DNA of 64,000 bases from Phycisphaeraceae bacterium (GTDB lineage Bacteria > Planctomycetota > Phycisphaerae > Phycisphaerales > Phycisphaeraceae), in NCBI GenBank assembly GCA_020851465.1, contig JADZCR010000006.1, positions 372,001 through 436,000 of the forward strand, read 5' to 3'. The notes beneath the pieces are model-generated. The model was not told the origin of the DNA and did no database searches. It saw only the letters and a program-made list of their open reading frames with translations. Made by a program: the position numbers and the translations under genes. This document shows, piece after piece, positions 34,993 to 44,040 of this stretch (the stretch's first letter is position 1; the number at the start of each line of letters is the position of its first letter).

Positions 34993-36672
34993 ATGCCCGC
35001 ATCCCTCAATAAGTATTCCGCCCACGTGACGCAGCCCAAAAGTCAGGGTGCTTCGCAGGCGATGCTCTACGGCACCGGCCTCAGCGAAGAAGACATGAAC
35101 AAAGCCCAGGTCGGCATCGTCGCCAACTGGTTTGACGGTAATCCGTGCAACATGCACCTCAACGATCTGGCCGCCAAAGTCAAAGAGGGCGTCACCGCAG
35201 CCAATCTCGTGCCGATGCGGTTTAACACGATCGGCGTCTCAGACGGCCTGTCGATGGGCACCGAGGGCATGAGCTATTCGCTCCAGTCGCGTGATCTGAT
35301 CGCTGACTCCATCGAAACGGTGATGTCCGCGCAATGGTACGACGCGCTGGTGGCGCTGCCCGGTTGCGATAAAAACATGCCCGGCTGTCTGATCGCCATG
35401 GCTCGATTGAATCGACCGGCGCTGATGGTGTATGGCGGGACGATCAAGCCCGGACTTACGGGTAATCAGCCGCGCGATATCGTGTCGGCTTTCCAGTGTT
35501 ACGGCGAGTTCATCGCAGGCAGGATCACCGAGGAAGAACGCAAGCAGATCGTCCGCAAAAGCTGCCCCGGAGCCGGTGCCTGCGGCGGTATGTACACCGC
35601 CAACACGATGGCCAGCGCGATCGAAGCGATGGGCATGGCCTTACCTTACTCCTCGGATATTCCCGCGGAAGATCCCGAAAAGCTCCGGGAGTGTATTCAG
35701 GCTGGTGCAGCCATCCGTAAGCTGCTGGAGATGGACCTCAAGCCGCGTGACATCATGACGCGCGCTGCTTTTGAAAACGCGATGGTTGTGGTGATGGCTG
35801 TCGGCGGATCGACTAACGCGGTGCTGCACCTGATTGCGATGGCGCGTGCGGTCGGCGTCAAGCTGACGATCGACGACTTCCAGAAAGTAAGCGACCGTGT
35901 GCCGTTTCTGGCGGATCTCAAACCCAGCGGCAAATACGTGCAGGAAGACCTGCATAAGGTCGGAGGTACGCCGGCGGTGATGAAGTACCTGCTGAGCAAG
36001 GGATTCATCGACGGCACCTGCATCACCGTCACGGGTAAATCAGTCGCGGAAAACCTCGCCGCCTTGCCGGGACTCAAAGCGGGGCAGGATGTTTTTCATA
36101 CGATTGAAAACCCGATCAAAAAAACCGGACACATTCAGATCCTTTACGGCAACTTCGCTCCCGGCGGATCAGTGGCGAAGATCACGGGCAAGGAAGGGCT
36201 GGTGTTTTCCGGCACAGTCCGCGCGTTTGATCAGGAAGAAGCGATGCTACGCGGACTTGAGCAGGGCAAGATCAAGAAAGGCGATGTGGTGGTGATCCGC
36301 TACGAAGGCCCCAAGGGCGGCCCTGGGATGCCGGAGATGCTCACGCCGACCAGCGCGATCATGGGCGCGGGACTCGGTAAGGATGTCGCGCTGATGACCG
36401 ATGGCCGTTTCAGCGGCGGCAGCCACGGCTTCATCGTCGGTCACATTACGCCTGAGGCGCAGGAAGGCGGGCCGATCGCGCTGGCGCAGGACGGCGATAA
36501 AATCACGATCGATGCTGAAAAGCGGGCGATCACCCTGCACGTGAGCGACGAGGAATTGAAGAAGCGCAAGGCGGCATGGAAGGCTCCGCCGTTACGCGCG
36601 ACCCGCGGGACTCTCTACAAATACATCAAGACGGTCAAACCTGCGTCCGAAGGCTGCGTGACGGATGAGTAA
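34993..36672 (+). CDS. ilvD: dihydroxy-acid dehydratase
   Basis: Dehydrates 2,3-dihydroxy-isovalerate and -methylvalerate in valine, leucine and isoleucine synthesis; iron-sulfur enzyme of the IlvD/Edd family. The cluster-binding cysteines are in [18 protein letters not shown] and [34 protein letters not shown] supplies the N-terminal cysteine and metal site, and [18 protein letters not shown] the C-terminal signature. The 559-residue length is that of true IlvD rather than sugar-acid dehydratases. AAGGA lies before the ATG. It follows the sugar-acid-like cluster, but that may be accidental. Confidence 0.92.
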   Translation: MPASLNKYSAHVTQPKSQGASQAMLYGTGLSEEDMNKAQVGIVANWFDGNPCNMHLNDLAAKVKEGVTAANLVPMRFNTIGVSDGLSMGTEGMSYSLQSRDLIADSIETVMSAQWYDALVALPGCDKNMPGCLIAMARLNRPALMVYGGTIKPGLTGNQPRDIVSAFQCYGEFIAGRITEEERKQIVRKSCPGAGACGGMYTANTMASAIEAMGMALPYSSDIPAEDPEKLRECIQAGAAIRKLLEMDLKPRDIMTRAAFENAMVVVMAVGGSTNAVLHLIAMARAVGVKLTIDDFQKVSDRVPFLADLKPSGKYVQEDLHKVGGTPAVMKYLLSKGFIDGTCITVTGKSVAENLAALPGLKAGQDVFHTIENPIKKTGHIQILYGNFAPGGSVAKITGKEGLVFSGTVRAFDQEEAMLRGLEQGKIKKGDVVVIRYEGPKGGPGMPEMLTPTSAIMGAGLGKDVALMTDGRFSGGSHGFIVGHITPEAQEGGPIALAQDGDKITIDAEKRAITLHVSDEELKKRKAAWKAPPLRATRGTLYKYIKTVKPASEGCVTDE

Positions 36673-36760
36673 GGATATTTTCTCCGAAACCTGAGCAACC
36701 TAATGGACGGGTTCGTTCCGATCCTATGAACTTTCGCCACAGCCGCCGGGTTTCTGACGG

Positions 36761-36835
36761 GTGTGTGATTTGAAGACTTCGTTTCAACCAGTGAAGATCG
36801 TTGGATTAACTGAGGACGGGCCTCTGATCACACAC
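36761..36835 (+). promoter_or_regulatory. multi-helix structured leader upstream of purE
   Basis: GTGTGTGAT (36761-36769) pairs perfectly with ATCACACAC (36827-36835), and this closing helix ends just before the purE ribosome-binding site and start (36846). Inside, three hairpins can form: TTGAA/TTCAA (36770-36774 with 36783-36787), CAGT/ACTG with an inner GATC/GATT stem (36789-36812), and GAGG/CCTC (36812-36824). The layout, a closed multi-branch junction next to the start codon, is that of a riboswitch-like element; it does not match the purine riboswitch consensus as I know it. Confidence 0.5.
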
Positions 36836-36845
36836 TGAGAGACTA

Positions 36846-37340
36846 ATGACCACCAGTTCAAATCCCCTCGTCGGCGTCATCATGGGCAGCAAGTCCGATT
36901 GGGACACGCTGTCCCATGCGGATGAGATGTTGAAAAAATTCGGTGTGCCGCACGAATGCAAGGTGGTCAGTGCCCACCGCACGCCTGACTGGATGCGACA
37001 GTACGCACAGGAAGCAGAGAAACGCGGCATCGAAGTGATCATTGCCGGCGCAGGCGGAGCAGCTCATCTACCGGGGATGGTCTCGTCACACACCGTACTG
37101 CCGGTGCTGGGTGTGCCAGTGGAAAGCGCGGCACTCAAAGGTATGGACTCGCTGCTGTCGATTGTTCAGATGCCCGGCGGCGTGCCTGTGGGGACGCTGG
37201 CGATCGGCAGGCCCGGCGCGATCAACGCAGCTCTGCTGGCCATTGCCATCCTCGCCAACAAGCGACCGGAATTACGAGAAAAACTCAAAGCCTTCCGAGG
37301 GGAGCAATCACAAAAAGTGCTCGAGGAGAGGCTTCCTTGA
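36846..37340 (+). CDS. purE: N5-carboxyaminoimidazole ribonucleotide mutase
   Basis: Class I PurE, 164 residues; converts N5-CAIR to CAIR in purine synthesis. The signature [20 protein letters not shown] (substrate phosphate site) opens the protein, followed by [10 protein letters not shown] and the [17 protein letters not shown] loop with the catalytic histidine. [20 protein letters not shown] is also typical. It overlaps purK by four bases, so the two are coupled, as their sequential reactions would suggest. Confidence 0.96.
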   Translation: MTTSSNPLVGVIMGSKSDWDTLSHADEMLKKFGVPHECKVVSAHRTPDWMRQYAQEAEKRGIEVIIAGAGGAAHLPGMVSSHTVLPVLGVPVESAALKGMDSLLSIVQMPGGVPVGTLAIGRPGAINAALLAIAILANKRPELREKLKAFRGEQSQKVLEERLP

Positions 37341-38488
37341 GCAACGCAGATCGCAGGATCATTCTTCCTGGTGCGACTGTCGGCGTGCTGGGCAGCGGAC
37401 AGCTTGGCCGGATGTTCGCCATTGCCGCCAGACGCATGGGCTACCGAGTCCACACTTACAGCCCCGACGACGATACGCCCACTGGTCAAGTCGCCGACCT
37501 CGAAGTGCAGGGAAGTTACGACGACCTCGACGCTGTGCGGCAATTTGCGCGAGGGGTCAGCGTCGTGACCTTTGAGTTTGAGAATGTTTCGGCTGCGGCT
37601 GCTGAGGCGGCATCGCATTATGCCCCTGTGCGACCGGGCGGCGATGTGCTGCACACGACGCAGCATCGCTTGCGGGAAAAGACGTTTCTCCAGACCAACG
37701 GCTTCCCTGTTACCCCCTTTGCAGTGGTGCGGACGCCTGCGGAGCTTGAGGCCGCACTGATGAAACTCGGCGCACCCGCCATACTCAAGACCGCCGGGTG
37801 GGGTTACGACGGCAAGGGTCAGGTGAAGATCACCTCACCTGCCGCGACAAATGAGGCGTGGAAAAAACTCAACTCTCATGAGGCAGTCCTTGAAGCATTC
37901 GTCGATTTCCAGTGTGAAGTCTCCGTGGTCGCAGCTCGCGGGATCGACGGTTCCTTCGCGCATCATGGTGTGATTGAAAATACACACGCCAATCACATAC
38001 TCGATATTTCCGTATCGCCGGCTCATGTCTCGGAAAAGATCGCTCGACAGGCCATCGAAATCACGCGGGGCATTCTGGAAAAACTCAATGTCGTCGGCGT
38101 GCTGTGCGTTGAGTTTTTTATCAATCAAAAGGGTGAGCCGCTGGTAAACGAGCTGGCTCCGCGTCCGCACAATTCCGGCCACCTAACCTTCGACGCCAGC
38201 GTTACGAGTCAATTCGAGCAACAACTCCGCGCGATCTGCGGACTGCCTCTGGGATCAACGGAACAGCTTCGCCCCGCTGCGATGGCCAATCTGCTTGGAG
38301 ACCTGTGGTGCAGTGGCGAGCCTGATTGGGTGGGTGCCTGTGCGATACCGGAGGTGAAGGTCCATCTTTACGGAAAGGCTGAGCCGCGACCAGGTCGAAA
38401 AATGGGCCATTTGACCGCGACGGCATCTACGGTGGACTTAGCAAAATCACACGTCATTGCAGCACGCAACGCGTTATTGCGACGTTAA
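37337..38488 (+). CDS. purK: N5-carboxyaminoimidazole ribonucleotide synthase
   Basis: ATP-grasp enzyme that carboxylates AIR with bicarbonate. The N-terminal [20 protein letters not shown] is the PurK hallmark; [17 protein letters not shown] is the ATP-grasp lysine loop, and [20 protein letters not shown] with [20 protein letters not shown] carries the metal and substrate residues. The start is a TTG (37337) overlapping the purE stop. Length 383 residues. Confidence 0.95.
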   Translation: MSNADRRIILPGATVGVLGSGQLGRMFAIAARRMGYRVHTYSPDDDTPTGQVADLEVQGSYDDLDAVRQFARGVSVVTFEFENVSAAAAEAASHYAPVRPGGDVLHTTQHRLREKTFLQTNGFPVTPFAVVRTPAELEAALMKLGAPAILKTAGWGYDGKGQVKITSPAATNEAWKKLNSHEAVLEAFVDFQCEVSVVAARGIDGSFAHHGVIENTHANHILDISVSPAHVSEKIARQAIEITRGILEKLNVVGVLCVEFFINQKGEPLVNELAPRPHNSGHLTFDASVTSQFEQQLRAICGLPLGSTEQLRPAAMANLLGDLWCSGEPDWVGACAIPEVKVHLYGKAEPRPGRKMGHLTATASTVDLAKSHVIAARNALLRR

Positions 38489-38538
38489 TAGGCACAATTT
38501 GACCGATTGTGGATAATCTGTCATCAATCGTAGGTCGT

Positions 38539-38560
38539 TATCCCATGAATAGATGGGATA
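38539..38560. promoter_or_regulatory. operator-like perfect inverted repeat upstream of the microcompartment operon
   Basis: TATCCCAT (38539-38546) and ATGGGATA (38553-38560) form a perfect 8-bp inverted repeat with a six-base spacer, followed by a smaller imperfect one (TCCTA/TAGGA at 38562-38576). The repeats lie about 50 bases upstream of the predicted -35 box. A DeoR-type regulator is encoded at the end of the same operon and is the natural candidate to bind here; this is inference. Confidence 0.5.
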
Positions 38561-38606
38561 TTCCTACCGAATAGGATAGGCATAAAATGGAATATTTTGG
38601 AAATTA

Positions 38607-38635
38607 TTGAAATATTGTGGAAGGTTGGGTATTCT
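38607..38635 (+). promoter_or_regulatory. sigma-70-like promoter of the microcompartment operon
   Basis: TTGAAA (38607-38612), a 17-base spacer and TATTCT (38630-38635), in a markedly AT-rich 220-base gap between purK and pduL. Transcription would begin near 38642 and give a leader of about 65 bases before the pduL start. Confidence 0.5.
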
Positions 38636-38708
38636 TAATCCGAAACATCCCTTTGGGGCCGGGCGATGGGGCAAGGCTCTGGAGTGATTGATCGCAAGGT
38701 TTCGCATT

Positions 38709-39404
38709 ATGGTTTCAAACGCCACGCCTCTGGATCGCCGCGTTGTTGAGCAACTTGTGCGTCAGGTCTTGCGCGATCAATGGGTTGGCAAGAGCGGACA
38801 GTCTTTCAAGTCGCCGACACCCGGAACAGGTCCCAATCCTCTGCGCGTCAACGTCTCAGCGCGACATGCTCACGTGTCGCCTGCTGATCTCGAAATTCTT
38901 TTCGGACCCGGCGCGAAACTCACCAAGCTCAAAGATCTCTATCAGGACGGAGAGTTCGCCAGCGAGCAACTCGTCAACATCGTCGGTCCGCGCAATCGAA
39001 TGATTCCCGGCGTGCGCATCCTCGGTCCGTCACGGAGTCACACTCAGGTCGAGCTGGCGTACACGGACTCCATCTTCCTTGGGCTGGACATTCCGTTGCG
39101 CATCAGCGGCGATCACCACGACACGCCCGGCTGCATCCTCGTCGGCACGCACGGCGCACTGAACCTCAAGCAGGGCGTCATTCGCGCGGAGCGTCACGTT
39201 CATATGCATCCCAGCGATTGCGAGCATTACGGCGTCAAAGACGGGGACTACATGAAGCTCAAAATCGACGGGCCGTGCGGTGTCGTTTTCGATCGCGTCA
39301 AGGTTCGCCAGCACCCGAAGGTGAAACTCGAAGTCCACATCGACACCGATGAGGGCAACGCATGTCATCTTCCCAGCGCGACACGAATGGAGCTTGTGAA
39401 ATAA
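38709..39404 (+). CDS. pduL: microcompartment phosphotransacylase PduL with N-terminal encapsulation helix
   Basis: 231-residue PduL-type phosphate acyltransferase, transferring an acyl group from CoA to phosphate inside the shell. The metal-binding boxes are VNVSARHAHVSPADLEILFG (about 48-67) and AERHVHMHPSDCEHYGVKDG, and LEVHIDTDEGNACHL closes the second barrel. The N-terminus (residues 9-24, DRRVVEQLVRQVLRDQ) is a short amphipathic helix followed by a Gly/Ser/Pro linker, the form of an encapsulation peptide. The ATG at 38709 follows AAGG; an in-frame start seven codons earlier is less likely. First gene of the operon. Confidence 0.93.
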   Translation: MVSNATPLDRRVVEQLVRQVLRDQWVGKSGQSFKSPTPGTGPNPLRVNVSARHAHVSPADLEILFGPGAKLTKLKDLYQDGEFASEQLVNIVGPRNRMIPGVRILGPSRSHTQVELAYTDSIFLGLDIPLRISGDHHDTPGCILVGTHGALNLKQGVIRAERHVHMHPSDCEHYGVKDGDYMKLKIDGPCGVVFDRVKVRQHPKVKLEVHIDTDEGNACHLPSATRMELVK

Positions 39405-39467
39405 AAGCGCGACCCGTGGTCGCGATTGATGTCCGACTAGTCACCCTTGAACACTTTGGAGAACCCC

Positions 39468-39770
39468 ATGCCTCAAGCAGCACTCGGAATGGTTGAAACC
39501 AAGGGGCTGATCGCCCTGATCGAAGCCAGCGACGCGATGATGAAGGCCGCGAATGTCACCATGATTGGATGGGACAAAGTCGGCAGCGGTATGGTGACGA
39601 CATTCATCACTGGCGATGTCGCCGCAGTCAAAGCGGCGGTTGATGCCGGTGCGGCGGCGGCGGGCAAGATCGGCCAGGTGGTCGGCGTCCATATCATCGC
39701 CCGCCCGCACGACGAACTGGCCGCGGTGATGCCCAAGAAGAAGCCAGGCAACAAAAACGCGACGGCCTGA
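39468..39770 (+). CDS. BMC-H hexameric shell protein 1
   Basis: 100-residue BMC-domain (Pfam BMC) shell protein. It begins [20 protein letters not shown], with the DKVGSG loop and [21 protein letters not shown] helix, and ends in [16 protein letters not shown] with a short basic tail ([11 protein letters not shown]) not found in the other two BMC-H proteins here. Hexamers of such proteins tile the facets of the shell with a central pore for substrates. GGAGA stands six bases before the ATG at 39468. Confidence 0.95.
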   Translation: MPQAALGMVETKGLIALIEASDAMMKAANVTMIGWDKVGSGMVTTFITGDVAAVKAAVDAGAAAAGKIGQVVGVHIIARPHDELAAVMPKKKPGNKNATA

Positions 39771-39885
39771 AGCAGGCCGGCAGGGTGTTGATCGGGTGAT
39801 GTTCGTCATCACCGTTAAAGCGGATCAACCCCTCGCCGATGGATCGACACAACCCTATTCCTCACAGAATACGAAAGGATTTTCA

Positions 39886-40146
39886 ATGAGCGCAATTGGA
39901 ATGATTGAGACAAGAGGGCAGACCGGCGTGGTCGAAGCGACCGACGCCATGCTCAAGGCTGCGGATGTGCAACTAGTCAAGACGGTACCGATCGGCGGTG
40001 CGTATGTCACCGTCATCGTGCGCGGCGATGTCGGCTCGGTGAAGGCAGCGGTGGACGCGGGTGCTGAGGCGGCAGGGAAGGTCGGCGAGCTTGTCGCCGC
40101 TCATGTCATCGCCCGTCCGCACGATCAGTTGCTCGACAGCTTCTGA
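39886..40146 (+). CDS. BMC-H hexameric shell protein 2
   Basis: 86-residue BMC-domain protein, [20 protein letters not shown] at the start and [20 protein letters not shown] in the second half, ending [12 protein letters not shown]. Its sequence diverges from BMC-H 1 in the first loop ([12 protein letters not shown] instead of [12 protein letters not shown]), which lines the pore region, so it may differ in permeability. AAAGGA precedes ATG 39886; an open frame back to 39796 is not expected to be translated. Confidence 0.95.
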   Translation: MSAIGMIETRGQTGVVEATDAMLKAADVQLVKTVPIGGAYVTVIVRGDVGSVKAAVDAGAEAAGKVGELVAAHVIARPHDQLLDSF

Positions 40147-40232
40147 AAAATTGTCCCGGGTAAGCGGCTGTGTGACTCGGCATCGAATCACTCAGCTTCG
40201 CAACCCTGAACATCAGGTTAGATGATCGTCGC

Positions 40233-41447
40233 ATGATTGTTCTGATCGCCAACCTCGGATCGACGAGCTTCAAATACAAGCTCTTCGACATGCCTCGTGA
40301 GCAGGTGCTCGCGACAGGAGCCGCTGACCGCATCGGCCTGGGTCGCAGCGCGTGGTCCGTGGCTGTGGGCGAGCGGCGGGGCGAGGGCGTGGTCGATCTG
40401 GCGGATCATGCGGCAGCGATCGACCTGCACCTGACGCAACTGGTAAAGCTCGGTGCGATTGCGCGGATTGATGGCGTCGAAGCGATCGGCTTCAAGGCGG
40501 TTCATGGCGGGCCGATTTCCGGCGCGGTGCGTGTGACGGAGGAAGTGCTCGCCGTGCAGGAGCAGTTTGCCGATGTCACGCCGCAGCACAATCCGCCGTA
40601 TGTGGCCGCGATGCGGGCGTTTGGGAAAAAGCTGCCGGACGTGCCCCAGGTGGCAGCGTTCGAGACCGCGTTTCATCAGACCATACCACTGCCGCGACAG
40701 GTGTACGGCATTCCTTATGAGTGGACGACGAAGCTGGGTATCCGTCGTTATGGCTTCCACGGCGCGAGCCATCGCTACATCGCCACCCGGATGAAGGAGA
40801 TCGTGCCGACTGCACGGAAGATCATCTCCTGCCATCTCGGAGGGTCGTGTTCGATCTGCGCGATTGAGGACGGACGAAGCGTCGCCAACAGCTTCGGCAT
40901 GACCGCGCAATCAGGCGTGTTCCACGCATCACGAGTCGGCGACTTTGACACCTTTGCGTTACTCAAACTGCTCAAGTCAGCCGGCGGCAGCCTCGATCTC
41001 GATGCGATTTTCAAAAAACTCGGCAAGGAAGGCGGCCTGGCGGGTTTATCCGGGGTCAGTGCCGACATGCGAGAGGTCGAGCAGGCAGCCGCGTCAGGTA
41101 ATTCACAGGCGCAGTTGGCACTCGATGCCTTCATTGAGAGTTGTCGCCACTACGTCGCTGCGTATCTGGGGGTGCTCAACGGTGCGGATGCGATCGTGTT
41201 TACAGGCGGCGTCGGCCAGTTCGGCAAGTCGATCCGCGAGGGAGTCCTGCGCGGTTTCGATTACGCGGGCGTGCATCTTGATCCACGCAAAAATCAAAGC
41301 GCGTCAGGTAAAACAGAAGAACGCATCGACGCGGAATCAAGCAGAACACAAGTGTGGGTCGTCCCCACAAATGAGGAATTAATCGTCGCACGGCAAACCA
41401 TCGAAGTGTTGACGGGAGCCGTCAAACAGCAAGCCATCACCGTGTGA
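40233..41447 (+). CDS. ackA: acetate/propionate kinase-family acyl kinase
   Basis: 404-residue acyl-phosphate kinase of the ASKHA fold that makes ATP from the acyl phosphate released by PduL. Seen: MIVLIANLGSTSFKYKLFDM (Asn/Ser phosphate loop), AFETAFHQTIP, RRYGFHGASHRYIATRMKE with the catalytic histidine, HLGGSCSICAIEDGRS and VFTGGVGQFGKSIREGVL. The usual MGTRSGDIDP loop is altered to FHASRVGDFDTF, keeping arginine and aspartate. It has no evident encapsulation peptide. In PVM compartments the substrate is thought to be lactyl or propionyl phosphate. Confidence 0.92.
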   Translation: MIVLIANLGSTSFKYKLFDMPREQVLATGAADRIGLGRSAWSVAVGERRGEGVVDLADHAAAIDLHLTQLVKLGAIARIDGVEAIGFKAVHGGPISGAVRVTEEVLAVQEQFADVTPQHNPPYVAAMRAFGKKLPDVPQVAAFETAFHQTIPLPRQVYGIPYEWTTKLGIRRYGFHGASHRYIATRMKEIVPTARKIISCHLGGSCSICAIEDGRSVANSFGMTAQSGVFHASRVGDFDTFALLKLLKSAGGSLDLDAIFKKLGKEGGLAGLSGVSADMREVEQAAASGNSQAQLALDAFIESCRHYVAAYLGVLNGADAIVFTGGVGQFGKSIREGVLRGFDYAGVHLDPRKNQSASGKTEERIDAESSRTQVWVVPTNEELIVARQTIEVLTGAVKQQAITV

Positions 41448-41496
41448 AAGCGGAACGTGAAATCTGAGTACGGAAACCTGAACCCTGGAGATTGTC

Positions 41497-41760
41497 ATGC
41501 CTCAGCAAGCTATCGGAATGATTGAAACCAAAGGTCTCATCGGAGCGATCGAAGCACTGGATGCCTCGCTCAAAGCTGCCAACGTGAAGTTTGTCCGTCA
41601 GGACAAAGTCGGCAGCGGGCTGGTCGCCATCACCCTTGAAGGTGATGTGGCCGCGGTCAAGGCCGCGGTGGATGCCGGTGCTGAGGCGGCTCGCCGCGTT
41701 GGTGAAGTTGTCAGCGTCCACGTGATCGCACGCCCGCATGAGGACGTGTCGAAGCTGTAA
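41497..41760 (+). CDS. BMC-H hexameric shell protein 3
   Basis: 87-residue BMC-domain protein ([58 protein letters not shown], ending [11 protein letters not shown]). It is closest to BMC-H 1 and retains the DKVGSG loop, without the basic tail. GGAG lies a few bases upstream of the ATG. The frame is intact and the spacing to the neighbouring genes is short, consistent with one long operon. Confidence 0.95.
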   Translation: MPQQAIGMIETKGLIGAIEALDASLKAANVKFVRQDKVGSGLVAITLEGDVAAVKAAVDAGAEAARRVGEVVSVHVIARPHEDVSKL

Positions 41761-41879
41761 GAGACGCGTGCCGAGGTCCGGGCGTCCAAGCCTCAGCGGG
41801 CAACTGCGAAGGCGAACGGCCGCGGCCTTCCTCCGGCATGTGTGCTTTTTATCCCTGGCCTTTTCCACGGGAGCCTCCC

Positions 41880-42212
41880 TTGTTCCTTGCACGAGTCAAA
41901 GGTCACGTCGTCGCCACCGCGAAAGATCCCGCCATCAAGGGGCAGCGGCTGCTGATTGTCGAGCCGTTGAAAGTGGACTACGACGACACGCGAGCTGCTG
42001 CCAATCAACCCGGCGAGGGCGGCGGGCGGCTGGATGTGACGGGTCGCGCGATCGTCGCGATGGACCACATCGGCGCAGGTGAGGGTCAACTCGTGCTGAT
42101 CGTGCAAGGCTCCAGCGCCCGCATGGCTGAGGGGTTGAACAAAGTACCCGTGGACGCGGTGATCATCGGCATTGTCGATGAAGCGGTGGTCATGGGGCAA
42201 CGGGTGAACTGA
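41880..42212 (+). CDS. BMC-P (EutN/CcmL) pentameric shell protein 1
   Basis: 110-residue EutN/CcmL-type protein that caps shell vertices. FLARVKGHVVATAKDPAIKG at the start and the AIVAMDHIGAGEGQLVLIVQ, VDAVIIGIVDEAVV strands are typical. No ATG begins the conserved part; a TTG at 41880 with GGGAG six bases upstream fits well and is the chosen start. Confidence 0.9.
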   Translation: MFLARVKGHVVATAKDPAIKGQRLLIVEPLKVDYDDTRAAANQPGEGGGRLDVTGRAIVAMDHIGAGEGQLVLIVQGSSARMAEGLNKVPVDAVIIGIVDEAVVMGQRVN

Positions 42213-42264
42213 TTAACCGGTCGCGGCCTTTGGCCGCTCATGCGTCGTAACAGCACGAATCAAC

Positions 42265-43707
42265 ATGGACCAGCAAACACTTATCGCCAACGTCGTTCAG
42301 GAAGTGCTCAAGCAGCTCGGTCCGGGCAAAGCTGTCGTCACCGCTCAACCTGCCCGTGACGGCGGGAACTCACGCGGAAGCGGTTTTGCCGGACGGCCGG
42401 GTATCCACGGTGACGTGAATGCAGCGGTCGAATCAGCTACACGAGCACAACATCAACTCGCGACGGCAGGTATCGGTATCCGTGATCAAATTTGCAAGCT
42501 CCTCAAAAAAATGGCACTCGACCGTGCACAGGAGTGGGGGCAGTTTGAATTCGACGAAACTCGGATCGGCCGGCTCGATCACAAAGTCGCCAAACTCGAA
42601 CTGCTGACCAATGTCCCAGGAGTCGAGTTTCTCACCACGCGGGCGCACAGCGGGGATAAAGGCATTGGCCTCGATGAAGCGGCACCGTGGGGTGTCATCG
42701 GCGCAATCACTCCCGTCACACACTCGATCCCGACGTTGACCGCAAATGCGATCAACATGATCGCTGCGGGAAACTCACTGGTCGTCAACCCGCATCCGGG
42801 CGGTGCGAAGTCTGCTTCGATGGCAGCCGCAGCCTACAACGAGGCGATCGCATCGCGTTTTCGCATTGACCCGCTGATCAATGTGATTGACCCGCCGACT
42901 CTGCGCACCGCGGAGGAGATATTTCAGCACCCCGGCATTCCGCTGCTGGTTGTGACGGGCGGTCCTGCCGTTGCACGCGCCGCGATGAAGCAGTCCAAAC
43001 GGGCGATTGTCGCCGGGCCGGGTAATCCGCCTGTGGTCGTCGATGAAACCGCCGATCTGGATAACGCTGCCCGGTCGATCATCGCCGGCGGATCCTTCGA
43101 CAACAACCTGCTCTGCATCGGCGAAAAGGAAGTCTTCGTCGTCGCATCGGTCTTTGACAAGATGATGGCTGCGATGCGCCGCGCGGGTGCGGTTGAACTC
43201 AATGGATCACAGATCGACAAACTCACCGCTGCCGCGATCAAGTGGGAAAAAGATCATCACGCAGTCAACAAGGAATACATCGGCAAGGATTGCTCCGTGC
43301 TCGCTCGTGCGGCGGGATTGGAGCTGAACAAGCCATGCGATCTGCTTTTCGGTGAGACGGACGAAACCAATCCCTTCGTGCCTGAAGAGCAGATGATGCC
43401 CTTCGTGCCGTTCGTGCGCGTGCGCGATTTTGAGCAGGGGTTGGAGCTGTCGATCAAGCATGAGCACGGCTTCGGACACACCGCCATCATCCACTCGAAC
43501 AATCTGGCGAACATCACGCGCATGGGCCGGGTGATGAACACGACACTTTTCGCGGTCAACGGTCCGTGTACAGCCTGCCTGGGTGTCGGCGGCGAAGGAT
43601 ACGCCAGTTACTCGATCGCCACACCGACAGGTGAGGGTGTGACCAATCCGTTGACGTTTACCCGCTTCAGAAGGATGAGTGTCAGCGGCGCGCTGCGAAT
43701 CGTATGA
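42265..43707 (+). CDS. microcompartment CoA-acylating aldehyde dehydrogenase
   Basis: 480-residue PduP/EutE-like aldehyde dehydrogenase converting an aldehyde (lactaldehyde or propionaldehyde) plus CoA and NAD to acyl-CoA. Residues 3-18 (QQTLIANVVQEVLKQL) form an amphipathic encapsulation helix, followed by a Gly-rich linker to about residue 52. The catalytic cysteine is Cys284 in SFDNNLLCIGEKEVFV. PWGVIGAITPVTHSIPT and NPLTFTRFRRMSVSG are typical of the family. It sits between two shell-vertex genes. Confidence 0.93.
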   Translation: MDQQTLIANVVQEVLKQLGPGKAVVTAQPARDGGNSRGSGFAGRPGIHGDVNAAVESATRAQHQLATAGIGIRDQICKLLKKMALDRAQEWGQFEFDETRIGRLDHKVAKLELLTNVPGVEFLTTRAHSGDKGIGLDEAAPWGVIGAITPVTHSIPTLTANAINMIAAGNSLVVNPHPGGAKSASMAAAAYNEAIASRFRIDPLINVIDPPTLRTAEEIFQHPGIPLLVVTGGPAVARAAMKQSKRAIVAGPGNPPVVVDETADLDNAARSIIAGGSFDNNLLCIGEKEVFVVASVFDKMMAAMRRAGAVELNGSQIDKLTAAAIKWEKDHHAVNKEYIGKDCSVLARAAGLELNKPCDLLFGETDETNPFVPEEQMMPFVPFVRVRDFEQGLELSIKHEHGFGHTAIIHSNNLANITRMGRVMNTTLFAVNGPCTACLGVGGEGYASYSIATPTGEGVTNPLTFTRFRRMSVSGALRIV

Positions 43708-43785
43708 GCGTCCCTGTAATGCGGACGGCGGCTTTGCGTGTTTCAACGATGTTTCGTCAGTAGCTGGAGAAATACGGTAACCATC

Positions 43786-44040
43786 ATGCAACTTGCCGTT
43801 GTCAAAGGTCGAGCCACCAGCACCGTGAAGCATAAATCGCTTGCGGCAGCGCGGCTGCTCGTATGTCAACCGGTCGGAGTCGGCGGCAAGGTATCCGGCG
43901 ATCCGGTGATCGCTGTGGACAAACTCGGTGCCAGCCTCGGCGATCGGGTCATCATCAGCACCGACGGGTTGGGGCTGCGGGAACTTGTCAAAGACAACAA
44001 CTGCCCTGCGCGGTATTGGACGATCGGAATCGTGGATTAA
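43786..44040 (+). CDS. BMC-P (EutN/CcmL) pentameric shell protein 2
   Basis: 84-residue EutN/CcmL-family protein: MQLAVVKGRATSTVKHKSL, LLVCQPVGVGG, VIAVDKLGASLGDRVIISTD and the closing ARYWTIGIVD strand. ATG 43786 is preferred over a start 16 codons upstream. The stop lies against the next ATG (44041), so the two are likely coupled in translation. Confidence 0.9.
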   Translation: MQLAVVKGRATSTVKHKSLAAARLLVCQPVGVGGKVSGDPVIAVDKLGASLGDRVIISTDGLGLRELVKDNNCPARYWTIGIVD

